Shown here: positions 15,036 to 22,448 of the stretch, piece after piece | Layout: the number at the start of each line of letters is the position of its first letter | Position numbering within the stretch: the stretch's first letter is position 1 | DNA from: Draconibacterium orientale | Lineage (GTDB): Bacteria; Bacteroidota; Bacteroidia; Bacteroidales; UBA1556 | DNA length: 22,607 nt | Direction: 5' to 3' | Assembly: GCA_022736595.1 (NCBI GenBank) | Contig: DZDC01000031.1 | Location: 1 to 22,607, forward strand | The notes under the pieces: generated by a model | Told to the model about the DNA's origin: nothing | The model's database searches: none | Seen by the model: only the letters and a program-made list of their open reading frames with translations | Translations under genes and position numbers: made by a program

Positions 15036-15107
15036 CCCCTTTGAGGGGAAGGCTGGGATGGGGTCTTAATTTCTTTCTCCTTTGCGGAGCCCCGAAAGCT
15101 TTCGGGG
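15036..15107. repeat. Cluster of three small GC-rich hairpins
   Basis: In 72 bases there are CCCCT-TTG-AGGGG (15036-15048), CTCC-TTTGC-GGAG (15077-15089) and the perfect 18-base palindrome CCCCGAAAGCTTTCGGGG (15090-15107). None has the T-run of a terminator. The GC-rich block stands out from its AT-rich surroundings and lies between the response regulator stop and the DUF559 remnant. Confidence 0.7.
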
Positions 15108-15141
15108 GTATAACTCACAGCGATAAAAACCATTCAATACA

Positions 15142-16305
15142 TTATTTGAACAAAGGGCTCACGTAATTATCGATATCTTCCCCTTGGACTTCCTTATCAC
15201 AAAGGATGCTCAATCGTTCAATTACATTTCTTAGTTCTCTAATGTTTCCCGTCCAGGGCATTTGCTGAAGCTGCTGAAGTGCGACTTGAGAAAAAGACAA
15301 GGGAGCCTTACCATTTTCAGAAGCCACAATTTCCATAAAATGCTTACATAAAAGTGGAATATCCGTTTTACGCTCACGCAAGGGAGGCACAGTAATAGGA
15401 ATAACCGAAAGGCGATGAAATAAGTCTTCCCTAAAATTTCCTTTGCTAATTTCTTGAGCTAAGTTTTTATTGGTGGCTGCCACCACCCTAACATCCACAG
15501 TAATTTCTTTTTCACCACCTACCCTAGTAATTTTATTTTCTTGCAATGCTCTTAAAACCTTGGCTTGGGCAGGCAAACTCATATCGCCAATTTCGTCCAA
15601 GAATAAAGTACCACCCGAAGCCAGTTCAAAATCACCTTTGCGGGTTTTAATGGCGGAGGTGAAACTACCTTTCTCATGTCCAAACAATTGACTTTCGATA
15701 AGCTCTGATGGAATGGCTGCACAATTCACTTCGATAAATGGGCCTTGAGCTCTTTCGCTTTTCTCATGAATCCAATGAGCTACAAGCTCCTTTCCTGTTC
15801 CATTCTCTCCGGTCACCAACACTCTTGCATTGCTTGGCGCCACCTTTTCTATCATAAGTTTTATGTTAGCAATACCTTCGCTTTCTCCAATCATTTCGTA
15901 ACGTTTACTCACTTTTTTACGAAGCATTTTTGTCTCGCTCACGAGTTTTTCACGTTCTATGGCATTGCGAATGGTGACGAGCATTCGGTTGAGATCGGGT
16001 GGTTTTGAAATATAATCATAAGCCCCTAACTTAATGGCTTCCACAGCAGTATCAATATTTCCGTGTCCCGAAATCATCACAAAGGGAGTATCGGTAATTC
16101 CTTGCGCTTCTTGCAACACTTCCAAACCATCTTTCTGAGGCATTTTGATATCACAAAGCACCAAATCGAAAGATTCTTCCTTAAGCTTTTGCAGACCTTC
16201 AATTCCATTCTCTGCACTCACAATTTGGTATTTCTCAAAACTCAAAATTTCGGTAAGGGTTCGTCTTATTACTGCTTCGTCGTCAATTATTAAAATTTTA
16301 GCCAT
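15142..16305 (-). CDS. NtrC-family sigma-54 response regulator lacking the Fis-type HTH
   Basis: A 387-residue two-component regulator starting at the ATG at 16305 (MAKILIIDDE); an ATG three codons earlier is also possible. The receiver domain spans about 1-120 with phospho-acceptor Asp52 in LVLCDIKMP, followed by a short linker and a sigma-54 AAA+ domain: Walker A GENGTGKE, the sigma-54-contact loop as GSFTSA in place of canonical GAFTGA (the key F-T is kept), Walker B GTLFLDEIGD, the arginine-finger region FREDLFHRL and WTGNIRELRN. After that only some 25 residues remain (ending NYVSPLFK) and no Fis-type helix-turn-helix is present. Such activators can work from solution on sigma-54 holoenzyme. 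The sensor kinase and target promoters are not in the window. Confidence 0.92.
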   Translation of the reverse strand: MAKILIIDDEAVIRRTLTEILSFEKYQIVSAENGIEGLQKLKEESFDLVLCDIKMPQKDGLEVLQEAQGITDTPFVMISGHGNIDTAVEAIKLGAYDYISKPPDLNRMLVTIRNAIEREKLVSETKMLRKKVSKRYEMIGESEGIANIKLMIEKVAPSNARVLVTGENGTGKELVAHWIHEKSERAQGPFIEVNCAAIPSELIESQLFGHEKGSFTSAIKTRKGDFELASGGTLFLDEIGDMSLPAQAKVLRALQENKITRVGGEKEITVDVRVVAATNKNLAQEISKGNFREDLFHRLSVIPITVPPLRERKTDIPLLCKHFMEIVASENGKAPLSFSQVALQQLQQMPWTGNIRELRNVIERLSILCDKEVQGEDIDNYVSPLFK

Positions 16306-16314
16306 AGTATTCAT

Positions 16315-16567
16315 CCATATTTAGGAAAGCGAAAATACAATTTTGATAGTTGTGTTTCAGCATTTTTTTTTAAATGATTGAGGATGACTTAAAAAAGCGA
16401 AGCATAGCCAATTTAGGTTAAAAAAATATAGCAAAGCCATCCATTTTCCCACAGTTTTTTCATCAATTACGACAAAAAAAAGCGATTAGAACTCTCAATA
16501 ATATCACTCAAAAACACAAACCATTGGTATAATGTCAATTAGCTGTGCTATTTTCTTTATAATTCTA
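16315..16567. other. Intergenic DNA upstream of rpsP, no gene seen
   Basis: AT-rich DNA between the response regulator start and the rpsP promoter. I see no ORF with coding character, no RNA gene and no repeat. A CGAAAATA at 16330-16337 reads TATTTTCG on the - strand, one mismatch from the -7 consensus, and may serve the regulator gene. Confidence 0.4.
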
Positions 16568-16598
16568 TTGTCGGATTAAAAAACTATTCCGATATTTG
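16568..16598 (+). promoter_or_regulatory. rpsP promoter
   Basis: TTG at 16568-16570, a 20-base spacer and GATATTTG at 16591-16598 (7 of 8 matches to TAnnTTTG). Spacing is right for a Bacteroidota promoter. The transcript would start near 16604, just before the leader hairpin. Confidence 0.5.
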
Positions 16599-16607
16599 CC
16601 GCCCGAA

Positions 16608-16628
16608 TTGATCCAGTAGTTGGGTCAA
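16608..16628 (+). promoter_or_regulatory. rpsP leader hairpin
   Basis: TTGATCC (16608-16614) and GGGTCAA (16622-16628) form a 7-base-pair stem (one G-U pair) with the loop AGTAGTT. It starts almost at the predicted 5' end of the mRNA and ends 29 bases before the ATG, without a T-run. A ribosomal-protein leader used for autoregulation is possible; S16 leaders have been proposed in Flavobacteriia. Confidence 0.4.
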
Positions 16629-16657
16629 CGAATTATTAACAAACAAATTACAAGATT

Positions 16658-17206
16658 ATGCCAGCAAGAATGAGATTACAACGTTTTGGTAAAAAGAGCA
16701 AAGCTTTTTATCACATTGTAGTAGCGGATGGTCGTGCACCTCGAGATGGAAAGTATATTGAGAAATTAGGCACGTATAATCCCAACACTAAACCTGCAAC
16801 CATCGAAATTAATTTCGACAGCGCAATTCAATGGTTGAACGACGGAGCTCAACCCTCCAACACTGTAAAAGCGATCCTTTCGTACAAAGGAGTTCTTTAC
16901 AAAAAACACCTTATTGGTGGTGTTCAAAAAGGAGCTTTAACTATGGAACAAGTAGAAACTAAATTTGCTGCTTGGACTGCCGAGAAAGATGCTAAATTGA
17001 GCAATGCCGCTAAAGGTATTGTGGATGCTGAATCAAAAGATAAAGCCGATAGATTTGCTGCTGAAACTAAGGTTAAAGAAGCTCGCGCTGAAGCTATCGC
17101 TAAACGTAAAGCTGCTGAAATTGAAGCTAAAGTTAAAGCTGCTCAAGCTCCTCAGACTGAAGAAGCTCCTGCTGAAGAAGCTCATGAAGAAGCTGCTGCT
17201 GAGTAA
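16658..17206 (+). CDS. rpsP: 30S ribosomal protein S16 with long charged C-terminal extension
   Basis: The first 80 or so residues are ribosomal protein S16 (MPARMRLQRFGKKSKAFYHI, ADGRAPRDGKYIEKLGTYNP, then WLNDGAQPSNTVKAIL), an assembly protein that binds 16S rRNA in the small-subunit body. The full length is 182 residues; most bacterial S16 proteins have 80-90. The extra 95 or so residues are mostly Ala, Lys and Glu (helical, then Pro/Glu/Ala-rich); extended S16 is usual in Bacteroidota. Codon use there is repetitive (many GCT). The gene has its own promoter, leader hairpin and terminator. rimM, which commonly follows rpsP, is not present. Confidence 0.97.
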   Translation: MPARMRLQRFGKKSKAFYHIVVADGRAPRDGKYIEKLGTYNPNTKPATIEINFDSAIQWLNDGAQPSNTVKAILSYKGVLYKKHLIGGVQKGALTMEQVETKFAAWTAEKDAKLSNAAKGIVDAESKDKADRFAAETKVKEARAEAIAKRKAAEIEAKVKAAQAPQTEEAPAEEAHEEAAAE

Positions 17207-17230
17207 TTTACTTTACCAAAATAATTTTCT

Positions 17231-17262
17231 AAAAGGTTGGTCGTTTTCGATCAACCTTTTTT
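17231..17262. terminator. rpsP: rpsP terminator
   Basis: A 13-base-pair stem, AAAAGGTTGGTCG (17231-17243) with CGATCAACCTTTT (17248-17260), with one G-U pair and a TTTT loop, followed by TT. It ends rpsP 24 bases after its stop codon. The stop codon of the convergent transposase fragment (17261-17263) touches its T-tail. Confidence 0.92.
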
Positions 17263-17668
17263 ATTGAATTTCTTTTTCTGCAATCATGCTTTCAATTTGC
17301 TCAAAAATCTCATTAAACAATGCAGGCGGAAAATGACTTCGGGTATGGCTAATGGTCGCTGAAGCAGGCAGTTTATCGTCCAAATTGTAATCGAGGAAAT
17401 AGAGTAAATCCAGTCGTATTTTTACCCAGTTCATCAACTTAACATCGCTCGACCAATTTTCGTGCTTACGTATTAAGCACAGTTTAAAAAAAACCACAGG
17501 ATCAAGTGATTCTTTACCTCGCTTGGAGTACAAAAGTTTGGTTTTAGGGTAAATGAAATCAAACTTGATTTGCTGCTTTACCTTTCGATAATAATTGCTT
17601 GCACTGATGCGTTTCGACAACTGCACCGTGGTAAATAATTTTTCTTCAAATTGCTTTTTTCCTTGCAT
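17261..17668 (-). CDS. Truncated IS1182-like transposase (DUF772 N-terminal domain only)
   Basis: 135 residues from the ATG at 17668. The region KFDFIYPKTKLLYSKRGKESLDPVV followed by FFKLCLIRKHENWSSDVKL, LDLLYFLDYNLDDKLPASATISHTR and LFNEIFEQI is the DUF772 domain found at the N-terminus of IS1182/IS5-type transposases. A complete transposase would go on for 300 or more residues with the DDE catalytic domain; here the ORF stops 10 or so residues after the domain, at the edge of the rpsP terminator. No remainder, terminal inverted repeat or target duplication is visible. It cannot transpose by itself. It could still bind DNA if expressed; it lies 52 bases downstream of the M16 peptidase gene on the same strand. 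Confidence 0.72.
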   Translation of the reverse strand: MQGKKQFEEKLFTTVQLSKRISASNYYRKVKQQIKFDFIYPKTKLLYSKRGKESLDPVVFFKLCLIRKHENWSSDVKLMNWVKIRLDLLYFLDYNLDDKLPASATISHTRSHFPPALFNEIFEQIESMIAEKEIQ

Positions 17669-17720
17669 AATTCTTCGATTTTGAAGGTCTAAAGTACAAA
17701 AAAACAAAGCTAATTCAATA

Positions 17721-20642
17721 CTACTTCACAAATAACTTCTCCAGTTTTACTTCTGTGAATTGATGATTGGCTTTTAGCTTTTCAAGTTCAACCCTTTTGG
17801 GATCCCCCACAACATTGAGTACATGCCTTTGTTCGATTATGTATTTCTTATAAAAGTCAGAAATGTGGTCGATGGACAATTGATTGTACAATGCAAGCTG
17901 GTCTCTCCTTGGGTCGTAGTCATAGCCTTGCCGTTTCCATCTCGAAATCCAATAGGATTTATTTCTGAAACTTGGAGTGCCTGCATTAATAGAACGCAAC
18001 AAATACGAGCTCAAGGATGGTATTTGCTCCCGATAAATAGGCATGCTATCCACCAAAAAGAGCATCAGTTTTGTGGCTTCAACAGTTTTATCTGCTTGTG
18101 TACTCATAAAGGAAGTAAATGTCCCTGGCTCCGACATTTTCAATGGAAGACTCACATATCCATAGGAGGAATAAGCGAGCGATTTAAACTCCCGAGCTTC
18201 GCGAAACATCAACGAATTCATACCCGATCCAAAGTAATTATTAAAAGGAGTAACTAAGGTTCTATCTGTTTTTTCCAAAGGATCCACTGCTTTTTGAAGT
18301 TTTATGTGCGATTGAATAGCTTCCTTATCGGCAAGCCAAAAGAACTGATTCTCCTTGTAGCTTTTTCTCAATCTATTATTGGGTGATTGACTCAATTTGA
18401 GACGATCGCTCAAAGGAATGGCTGTGGCAATCTCATTTCTAATAGGCTCAAAGGCAAGGCTTGTAACTATATGAATTTCAGTTTCCCATTTCATCAATTC
18501 ACCAAGCAAATTCATCATTTCTTGATGCTTCATTTTCTTGATTTCTTTCAGCGTAGTACGACTTAAATAAGTACTATTTTCACCATAAGCACTGTATTCA
18601 GAAAGTAAATCCATCTTGACACTTAGATCGCTTTTAAACATTTTATTCTCCATTTTTCTATCCTTTACCATTCGATCCACCAACTTTTTATCCTCCCCTG
18701 TTTGGGTTAAAAGTTGGTTTAACAAAAGTAAACTGGGATTCAATCGGTCGTTGAAGCCGCTAAGATTGATATAAAAATAGTCGTCATCGCACCAGATACT
18801 CAATTGGGAACCTAGCTTTTGCAATTCGTAAGAAAATTCGGCCTTCGACAAATTGCGGGTACCTGAATTATCGAGGTAATACGCCAACTGTTCGTATTTA
18901 GAATTGTTTTCACTCCCCACTCCTATTCGATATTGGACATTAAACAAAGGATTTTTAGGATTATTGACTTGGTACATTGTAACAAGAGTCCTAATTTCAT
19001 TAATCACAACTTGATCGTTAAAATCGACAAATTGAGGAATAATCTCGCCACCTAACGACGCAGATATCTGCTTGGCCATTTCCGATTGCGAATTTTTATT
19101 TTGAGTATTTAGAGGTGAAACCACGGGTTTGTCGAGTTTGGTTTTTTTGCCTAAACCAATTTTTGATCGGAAGGACAAGAAATCGTTGGTAAAGTACTGG
19201 TTTGCAACTCGAATGATGTCCTCTCTTTTCAATTCCTTTATGTCGGAAGTATATCCAAATGGATTGTCCAATTTATCCGACATCCAAGCGTCAATCAAAG
19301 TATGCATGGGATATTCCATACCTTCCATGGCTTGCAAATGATTTGTAAGTACCTCCACTTTGATGGCCTCAAATTGGGCTTCGGTAAAGGCTCCATTCTT
19401 GAGCTTTTCGATGGCTTTCATCACCTTCTTTTCGCCATTGGATAAACTCTGAATCAATGGTTTAGGAATGTAAAACACAAATATTCCTCCCATATCATAA
19501 TGATTATCCTGAAAAGCAAAGGCTCCCATCAAACTTTGATCGGTGGTAAGGGTATCCAAAAATCCTGTGGACGATGAGTTTGAAAGCATCCTTAAGGCCA
19601 TGTCAATGGCAGCTTTATCTTTATTGGTTTTTTCAACCCCTTTAAAAGCAAGCACTCCAAAAGGAACAGGAGCAATCTTTTCGGTTACTACCTTTCTTCC
19701 TTTTATGGCTTCACTCTTTTCAACGGGCATTGGTGCTTTACTACCCGAATGGAGCTTACCCAAAGTATTTTCTAAAATATCAATTGTAGGTCCAGGTTCA
19801 AAATTACCCACCAAAACCACTACCATATTCTGGGCAGCATAATATTCTTTCCAATACGTCATCATGGAAGCGATGCTGGGCGATTTCAAATCACTGATAC
19901 TTCCCAAAATGGTTCGATCTCCATAGGCGGTTCCTTTGTAGAAATTGGCATAAAGCTTCTCATAGGCTTGTCGCATAAAATTATCCATGGACATATTTTT
20001 CTCTTCGTAAACGGTTTCCAACTCCGATTGAAACAATCTAAAGACTGGATTTGCAAAGCGGTCGTAATTGAGTTCAGCCCATTGCATCATGCTTTCTTGC
20101 GGAAATTTGTTGTGGTAAACGATATTTTCATAACTGGTGTAAGCGTTGAGTCCGGTACCACCCATACTTGCCATCACTTTACTAAACTCATTGGGTATGG
20201 CATAAGCAGAGGCTAAGACCGAAAAACTATCAATTTTTTGTAAAATGCGTTTTCTAAAATCGGGATTATCGCGATCCAACCGAAGCAGTTCGTACAAATC
20301 GCTGATGGTATCCAAATAAGGTTTTTCGGCTTCATAATCCACAGTTCCAATATTTCTGCTCCCTTTAAACATCATGTGTTCAAAATAATGGGCTGTTCCG
20401 GATGCCTCTTTGGGATCGAGTTTGCTGCCACCCAGTACCGCTATGGCACCAAAAACCTGATTTTGAGTTAAATCTTGCATCATGACTACCTTTAATCCAT
20501 TGCTTAACACATGGATTTGAAGGCCGTCAACGCTTTGTAATCTTTGAGCGTTGTCAGTAGCTTCTACAGCTACAACCTGTGCATCGATTTTGATAGAAAT
20601 TAAAAAGAGCACCAAGAGTGAAAAAAAACTTAAAACTTTCAT
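17721..20642 (-). CDS. Exported M16-family (pitrilysin-like) metallopeptidase
   Basis: A 973-residue zinc peptidase when started at the ATG at 20642, which begins a clear signal peptide (MKVLSFFSLLVLFLISIKID, cleaved near DAQ); the upstream start at 20690 would put 16 charged residues before it and overlap the promoter. The inverted zinc motif HYFEH is at residues 85-89 (HxxEH: two His plus catalytic Glu88), and the third ligand is in ELETVYEE some 75 residues later. The protein then follows the two-repeat M16B plan: an active N-terminal half, and a C-terminal half lacking HxxEH but with the R/Y region FGSGMNSLMFREARE-FKSLAYSSYG that helps bind the substrate. It probably degrades or processes peptides in the periplasm or at the outer membrane. 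The promoter at 20669-20697 overlaps the one of the divergent TatD gene. Confidence 0.9.
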   Translation of the reverse strand: MKVLSFFSLLVLFLISIKIDAQVVAVEATDNAQRLQSVDGLQIHVLSNGLKVVMMQDLTQNQVFGAIAVLGGSKLDPKEASGTAHYFEHMMFKGSRNIGTVDYEAEKPYLDTISDLYELLRLDRDNPDFRKRILQKIDSFSVLASAYAIPNEFSKVMASMGGTGLNAYTSYENIVYHNKFPQESMMQWAELNYDRFANPVFRLFQSELETVYEEKNMSMDNFMRQAYEKLYANFYKGTAYGDRTILGSISDLKSPSIASMMTYWKEYYAAQNMVVVLVGNFEPGPTIDILENTLGKLHSGSKAPMPVEKSEAIKGRKVVTEKIAPVPFGVLAFKGVEKTNKDKAAIDMALRMLSNSSSTGFLDTLTTDQSLMGAFAFQDNHYDMGGIFVFYIPKPLIQSLSNGEKKVMKAIEKLKNGAFTEAQFEAIKVEVLTNHLQAMEGMEYPMHTLIDAWMSDKLDNPFGYTSDIKELKREDIIRVANQYFTNDFLSFRSKIGLGKKTKLDKPVVSPLNTQNKNSQSEMAKQISASLGGEIIPQFVDFNDQVVINEIRTLVTMYQVNNPKNPLFNVQYRIGVGSENNSKYEQLAYYLDNSGTRNLSKAEFSYELQKLGSQLSIWCDDDYFYINLSGFNDRLNPSLLLLNQLLTQTGEDKKLVDRMVKDRKMENKMFKSDLSVKMDLLSEYSAYGENSTYLSRTTLKEIKKMKHQEMMNLLGELMKWETEIHIVTSLAFEPIRNEIATAIPLSDRLKLSQSPNNRLRKSYKENQFFWLADKEAIQSHIKLQKAVDPLEKTDRTLVTPFNNYFGSGMNSLMFREAREFKSLAYSSYGYVSLPLKMSEPGTFTSFMSTQADKTVEATKLMLFLVDSMPIYREQIPSLSSYLLRSINAGTPSFRNKSYWISRWKRQGYDYDPRRDQLALYNQLSIDHISDFYKKYIIEQRHVLNVVGDPKRVELEKLKANHQFTEVKLEKLFVK

Positions 20643-20668
20643 CAGTTTAGATTTTGGATTATTAACCA

Positions 20669-20697
20669 CAAAATTATAAGATTTTGCCAATGCTCAA
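20669..20697 (-). promoter_or_regulatory. Promoter of M16 peptidase
   Basis: Read on the - strand: TTG (20697-20695), an 18-base spacer and TAATTTTG (20676-20669), an exact TAnnTTTG. The ATG lies 26 bases downstream. It overlaps the opposite promoter by 15 bases. Confidence 0.65.
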
Positions 20698-20711
20698 TAT
20701 TTATATTTTTG
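20683..20711 (+). promoter_or_regulatory. Promoter of TatD-like gene
   Basis: TTTG (20683-20686), a 17-base spacer and TATTTTTG (20704-20711), an exact TAnnTTTG. The TTG start codon at 20732 lies 20 bases on, leaving a leader of only about 14 bases. Confidence 0.65.
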
Positions 20712-20731
20712 CATCTTAATTTCGATTTACT

Positions 20732-21391
20732 TTGGAAATACCATTTATCAATATACATTCTCATAATCTTTTATATGATAATGTCTTAGGTTATTATAAT
20801 TGGGATTTGAATCTTATTCAAGGTTCAAAATCACCTCCTGATTATACCAGCATAGGGCTTCATCCATGGTTTTTAAAGGAGGATTCTTGGATTTTTGAAT
20901 GGACAAAGATTCAAAAACTACTTTGCGAAAACCCACAATGGGCCTTGGGTGAAATCGGTTTAGACCGTAAATGCACCACTTCTTTCGATCTTCAGAAGTT
21001 GGTATTTAAAACCCAACTCATTTTTGCGCAACAGGAGCAACGAGTGGTGATTTTGCACTCTGTAAAAAGCTACAGCGATATTTTGGAGGTGTTAAAAAAC
21101 ATAAAACCCACCCTACCCATAATCTTTCATGGGTATCATGGAAATATAAACATTAGCAATCAACTTCTTAACTATAATTCCTATTTTAGTTTTGGACATG
21201 GATTGCTTATCAACAGAAATAAGATGGCTCCAATTATTGCCTCCTTACCCCTTGACCGTCTTTTTTTTGAAACCGATGCCAAAGACATTCCCATCGAATC
21301 TATTTATAATAAAGCCAGTGAGATACTTCAAATTTCGGTATCTCAATTGAAAGAAATCTGTTATCAAAACTATTTAAAGCTACAACCTTAG
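20732..21391 (+). CDS. TatD-family metal-dependent hydrolase, TTG start
   Basis: A 219-residue TatD-family protein; the family holds metal-dependent DNases and other phosphoesterases of the amidohydrolase superfamily. Ligands visible are H9 and H11 (IHSH), E74 in GEIGLD, H109 (ILHS), H133 (IIFHGYHG) and D182 (FETDAKDIP). At 219 residues it is shorter than E. coli TatD (about 260). The only possible start is the TTG at 20732: an in-frame stop at 20717-20719 precludes anything earlier, and the first metal motif begins six codons later. Upstream is a promoter shared back to back with the M16 peptidase; one base after its stop comes tcdA, so the two form an operon. Confidence 0.85.
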   Translation: MEIPFINIHSHNLLYDNVLGYYNWDLNLIQGSKSPPDYTSIGLHPWFLKEDSWIFEWTKIQKLLCENPQWALGEIGLDRKCTTSFDLQKLVFKTQLIFAQQEQRVVILHSVKSYSDILEVLKNIKPTLPIIFHGYHGNINISNQLLNYNSYFSFGHGLLINRNKMAPIIASLPLDRLFFETDAKDIPIESIYNKASEILQISVSQLKEICYQNYLKLQP

Positions 21392-21392
21392 T

Positions 21393-22142
21393 ATGGAAAA
21401 CTGGCAAGAACGAACCGAGTTGCTTTTGGGTAACGATAAAATCCAAACTCTGAAAAACGCTAAAGTTTTGGTGGTTGGCTTAGGAGGTGTTGGCGCTTAT
21501 GCCGCCGAAATGCTGGTACGGGCGGGCATTGGCAACATCCACATTATTGATGCCGACGCCGTGCACCCAAGCAACATCAATCGTCAATTGTTGGCACTGC
21601 AAAGCACTGTGGGACAATCAAAAGCCGAACTGATGAAACTACGACTGCTCGACATTAACCCCAATTTAAATATTGTGGCGGAGCAAATTTTTATTCGAGA
21701 TGAAATCACGCCAGAATTACTGAGTCAAAAATTTGATTTTGTGGTAGATGCCATCGACACCTTGGCTCCAAAAATATTTCTAATTGCCGAAGCTCTTAAG
21801 CAAAACATTCCTTTGGTAAGTTCCATGGGCGCAGGTGGCAAAACCAATCCCAGCTTGGTACAGTTGGCTGATTTTAGTGATACTTATAACGATAAATTGG
21901 CGAGAATGCTTCGAAAGAGAATGCACAAAATGGGCATCCGCAAAGGGTTTAAAGTGGTATTTAGTTCAGAACAAAGCGATCCGGACAGCATAAAATTCAT
22001 CGAGAACGAGTCCAATAAGAAAACCACCGCAGGCACCATTTCTTATATGCCTGCTTTATTTGGTATTTTCCTTGCCTCCGAAGTTATACGGCAAATAGCC
22101 CTTATCGAAGACTACAATCCCATGCCCAAGATGGATTTATAA
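21393..22142 (+). CDS. tcdA: tRNA threonylcarbamoyladenosine dehydratase TcdA
   Basis: A 249-residue ThiF/MoeB-fold enzyme that uses ATP to turn t6A into cyclic t6A at position 37 of ANN-decoding tRNAs. Seen: the nucleotide-binding loop GLGGVGAYAAEMLVRAGIG at about 29-47, IIDADAVHPSNINRQ at 51-65, VVDAIDTLAPK, SSMGAGGKTNPS, then the TcdA-type C-terminus (FSSEQSDPD, TTAGTISYMPALFGIFLASEVIR). The lack of CxxC zinc pairs separates it from MoeB and ThiF. It follows tatD by a single base. The partner sulfur/desulfurase gene sometimes found nearby (csdE) is not here. It converges with the next gene and shares stop-codon bases with it. Confidence 0.93.
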   Translation: MENWQERTELLLGNDKIQTLKNAKVLVVGLGGVGAYAAEMLVRAGIGNIHIIDADAVHPSNINRQLLALQSTVGQSKAELMKLRLLDINPNLNIVAEQIFIRDEITPELLSQKFDFVVDAIDTLAPKIFLIAEALKQNIPLVSSMGAGGKTNPSLVQLADFSDTYNDKLARMLRKRMHKMGIRKGFKVVFSSEQSDPDSIKFIENESNKKTTAGTISYMPALFGIFLASEVIRQIALIEDYNPMPKMDL

Positions 22143-22448
22143 CTCCTCCTTAAACCATTGGTTGATTAACTCCAATTCTGTGGAATCGGCAAAACCATCA
22201 ACTTTAGCCATTTTCATCAACCATTCCTTAAGCAAAGCACGCTTTGGAACACATAAATTTTTTAGGTGATTGGCCGCGTCTTCACCCGTCATCAACAAAG
22301 CTTGAGATATTTCGCTTGCCGTAATTTGTAATTGAAAACTCACTTCATATAGCCATTCAGCCTCATTCAAATTGGTTTTACCATCTGCGCGCAACACTTT
22401 ACTCAGTAAATTATAGACTAATTTTCGTTCTTCCGATGTAAATTCCAT
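22137..22448 (-). CDS. TerB-like small helical protein
   Basis: A 103-residue protein, all helical in appearance, with two TerB/DjlA-like calcium/metal-site patterns: VLRADGKTNLNEAEWL near residues 17-32 and MAKVDGFADSTELELIN near 78-94. Such domains occur in tellurite-resistance TerB and in co-chaperones; stand-alone versions have no known role, and there are no ter genes here. No signal peptide or membrane segment. It converges on tcdA with a 6-base overlap. No promoter is evident in the 159 bases between its start and the window edge. Confidence 0.65.
   Translation of the reverse strand: MEFTSEERKLVYNLLSKVLRADGKTNLNEAEWLYEVSFQLQITASEISQALLMTGEDAANHLKNLCVPKRALLKEWLMKMAKVDGFADSTELELINQWFKEEL

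Noticed and set aside
15036..15107. Hairpins considered as a CRISPR or terminator
   Set aside because: The units are different from one another, there is no regular spacing, and no T-run follows any stem.
17004..17267. 87-codon open frame full of Leu and Lys on the + strand
   Set aside because: Frame-shifted reading of the repetitive GCT/GAA codons in the S16 tail; it is a shadow of rpsP.
17261..17720. Complete insertion sequence
   Set aside because: Only the DUF772 domain is present, without a DDE domain, terminal inverted repeats or target duplication.
17823..18257. 144-codon open frame on the + strand
   Set aside because: It runs opposite to the M16 peptidase, has no recognisable domain, and its composition follows the complement of the real gene.
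22137..22448. Tellurite resistance locus
   Set aside because: The TerB-like fold alone is not evidence; no terC, terD or other ter gene is in the window.
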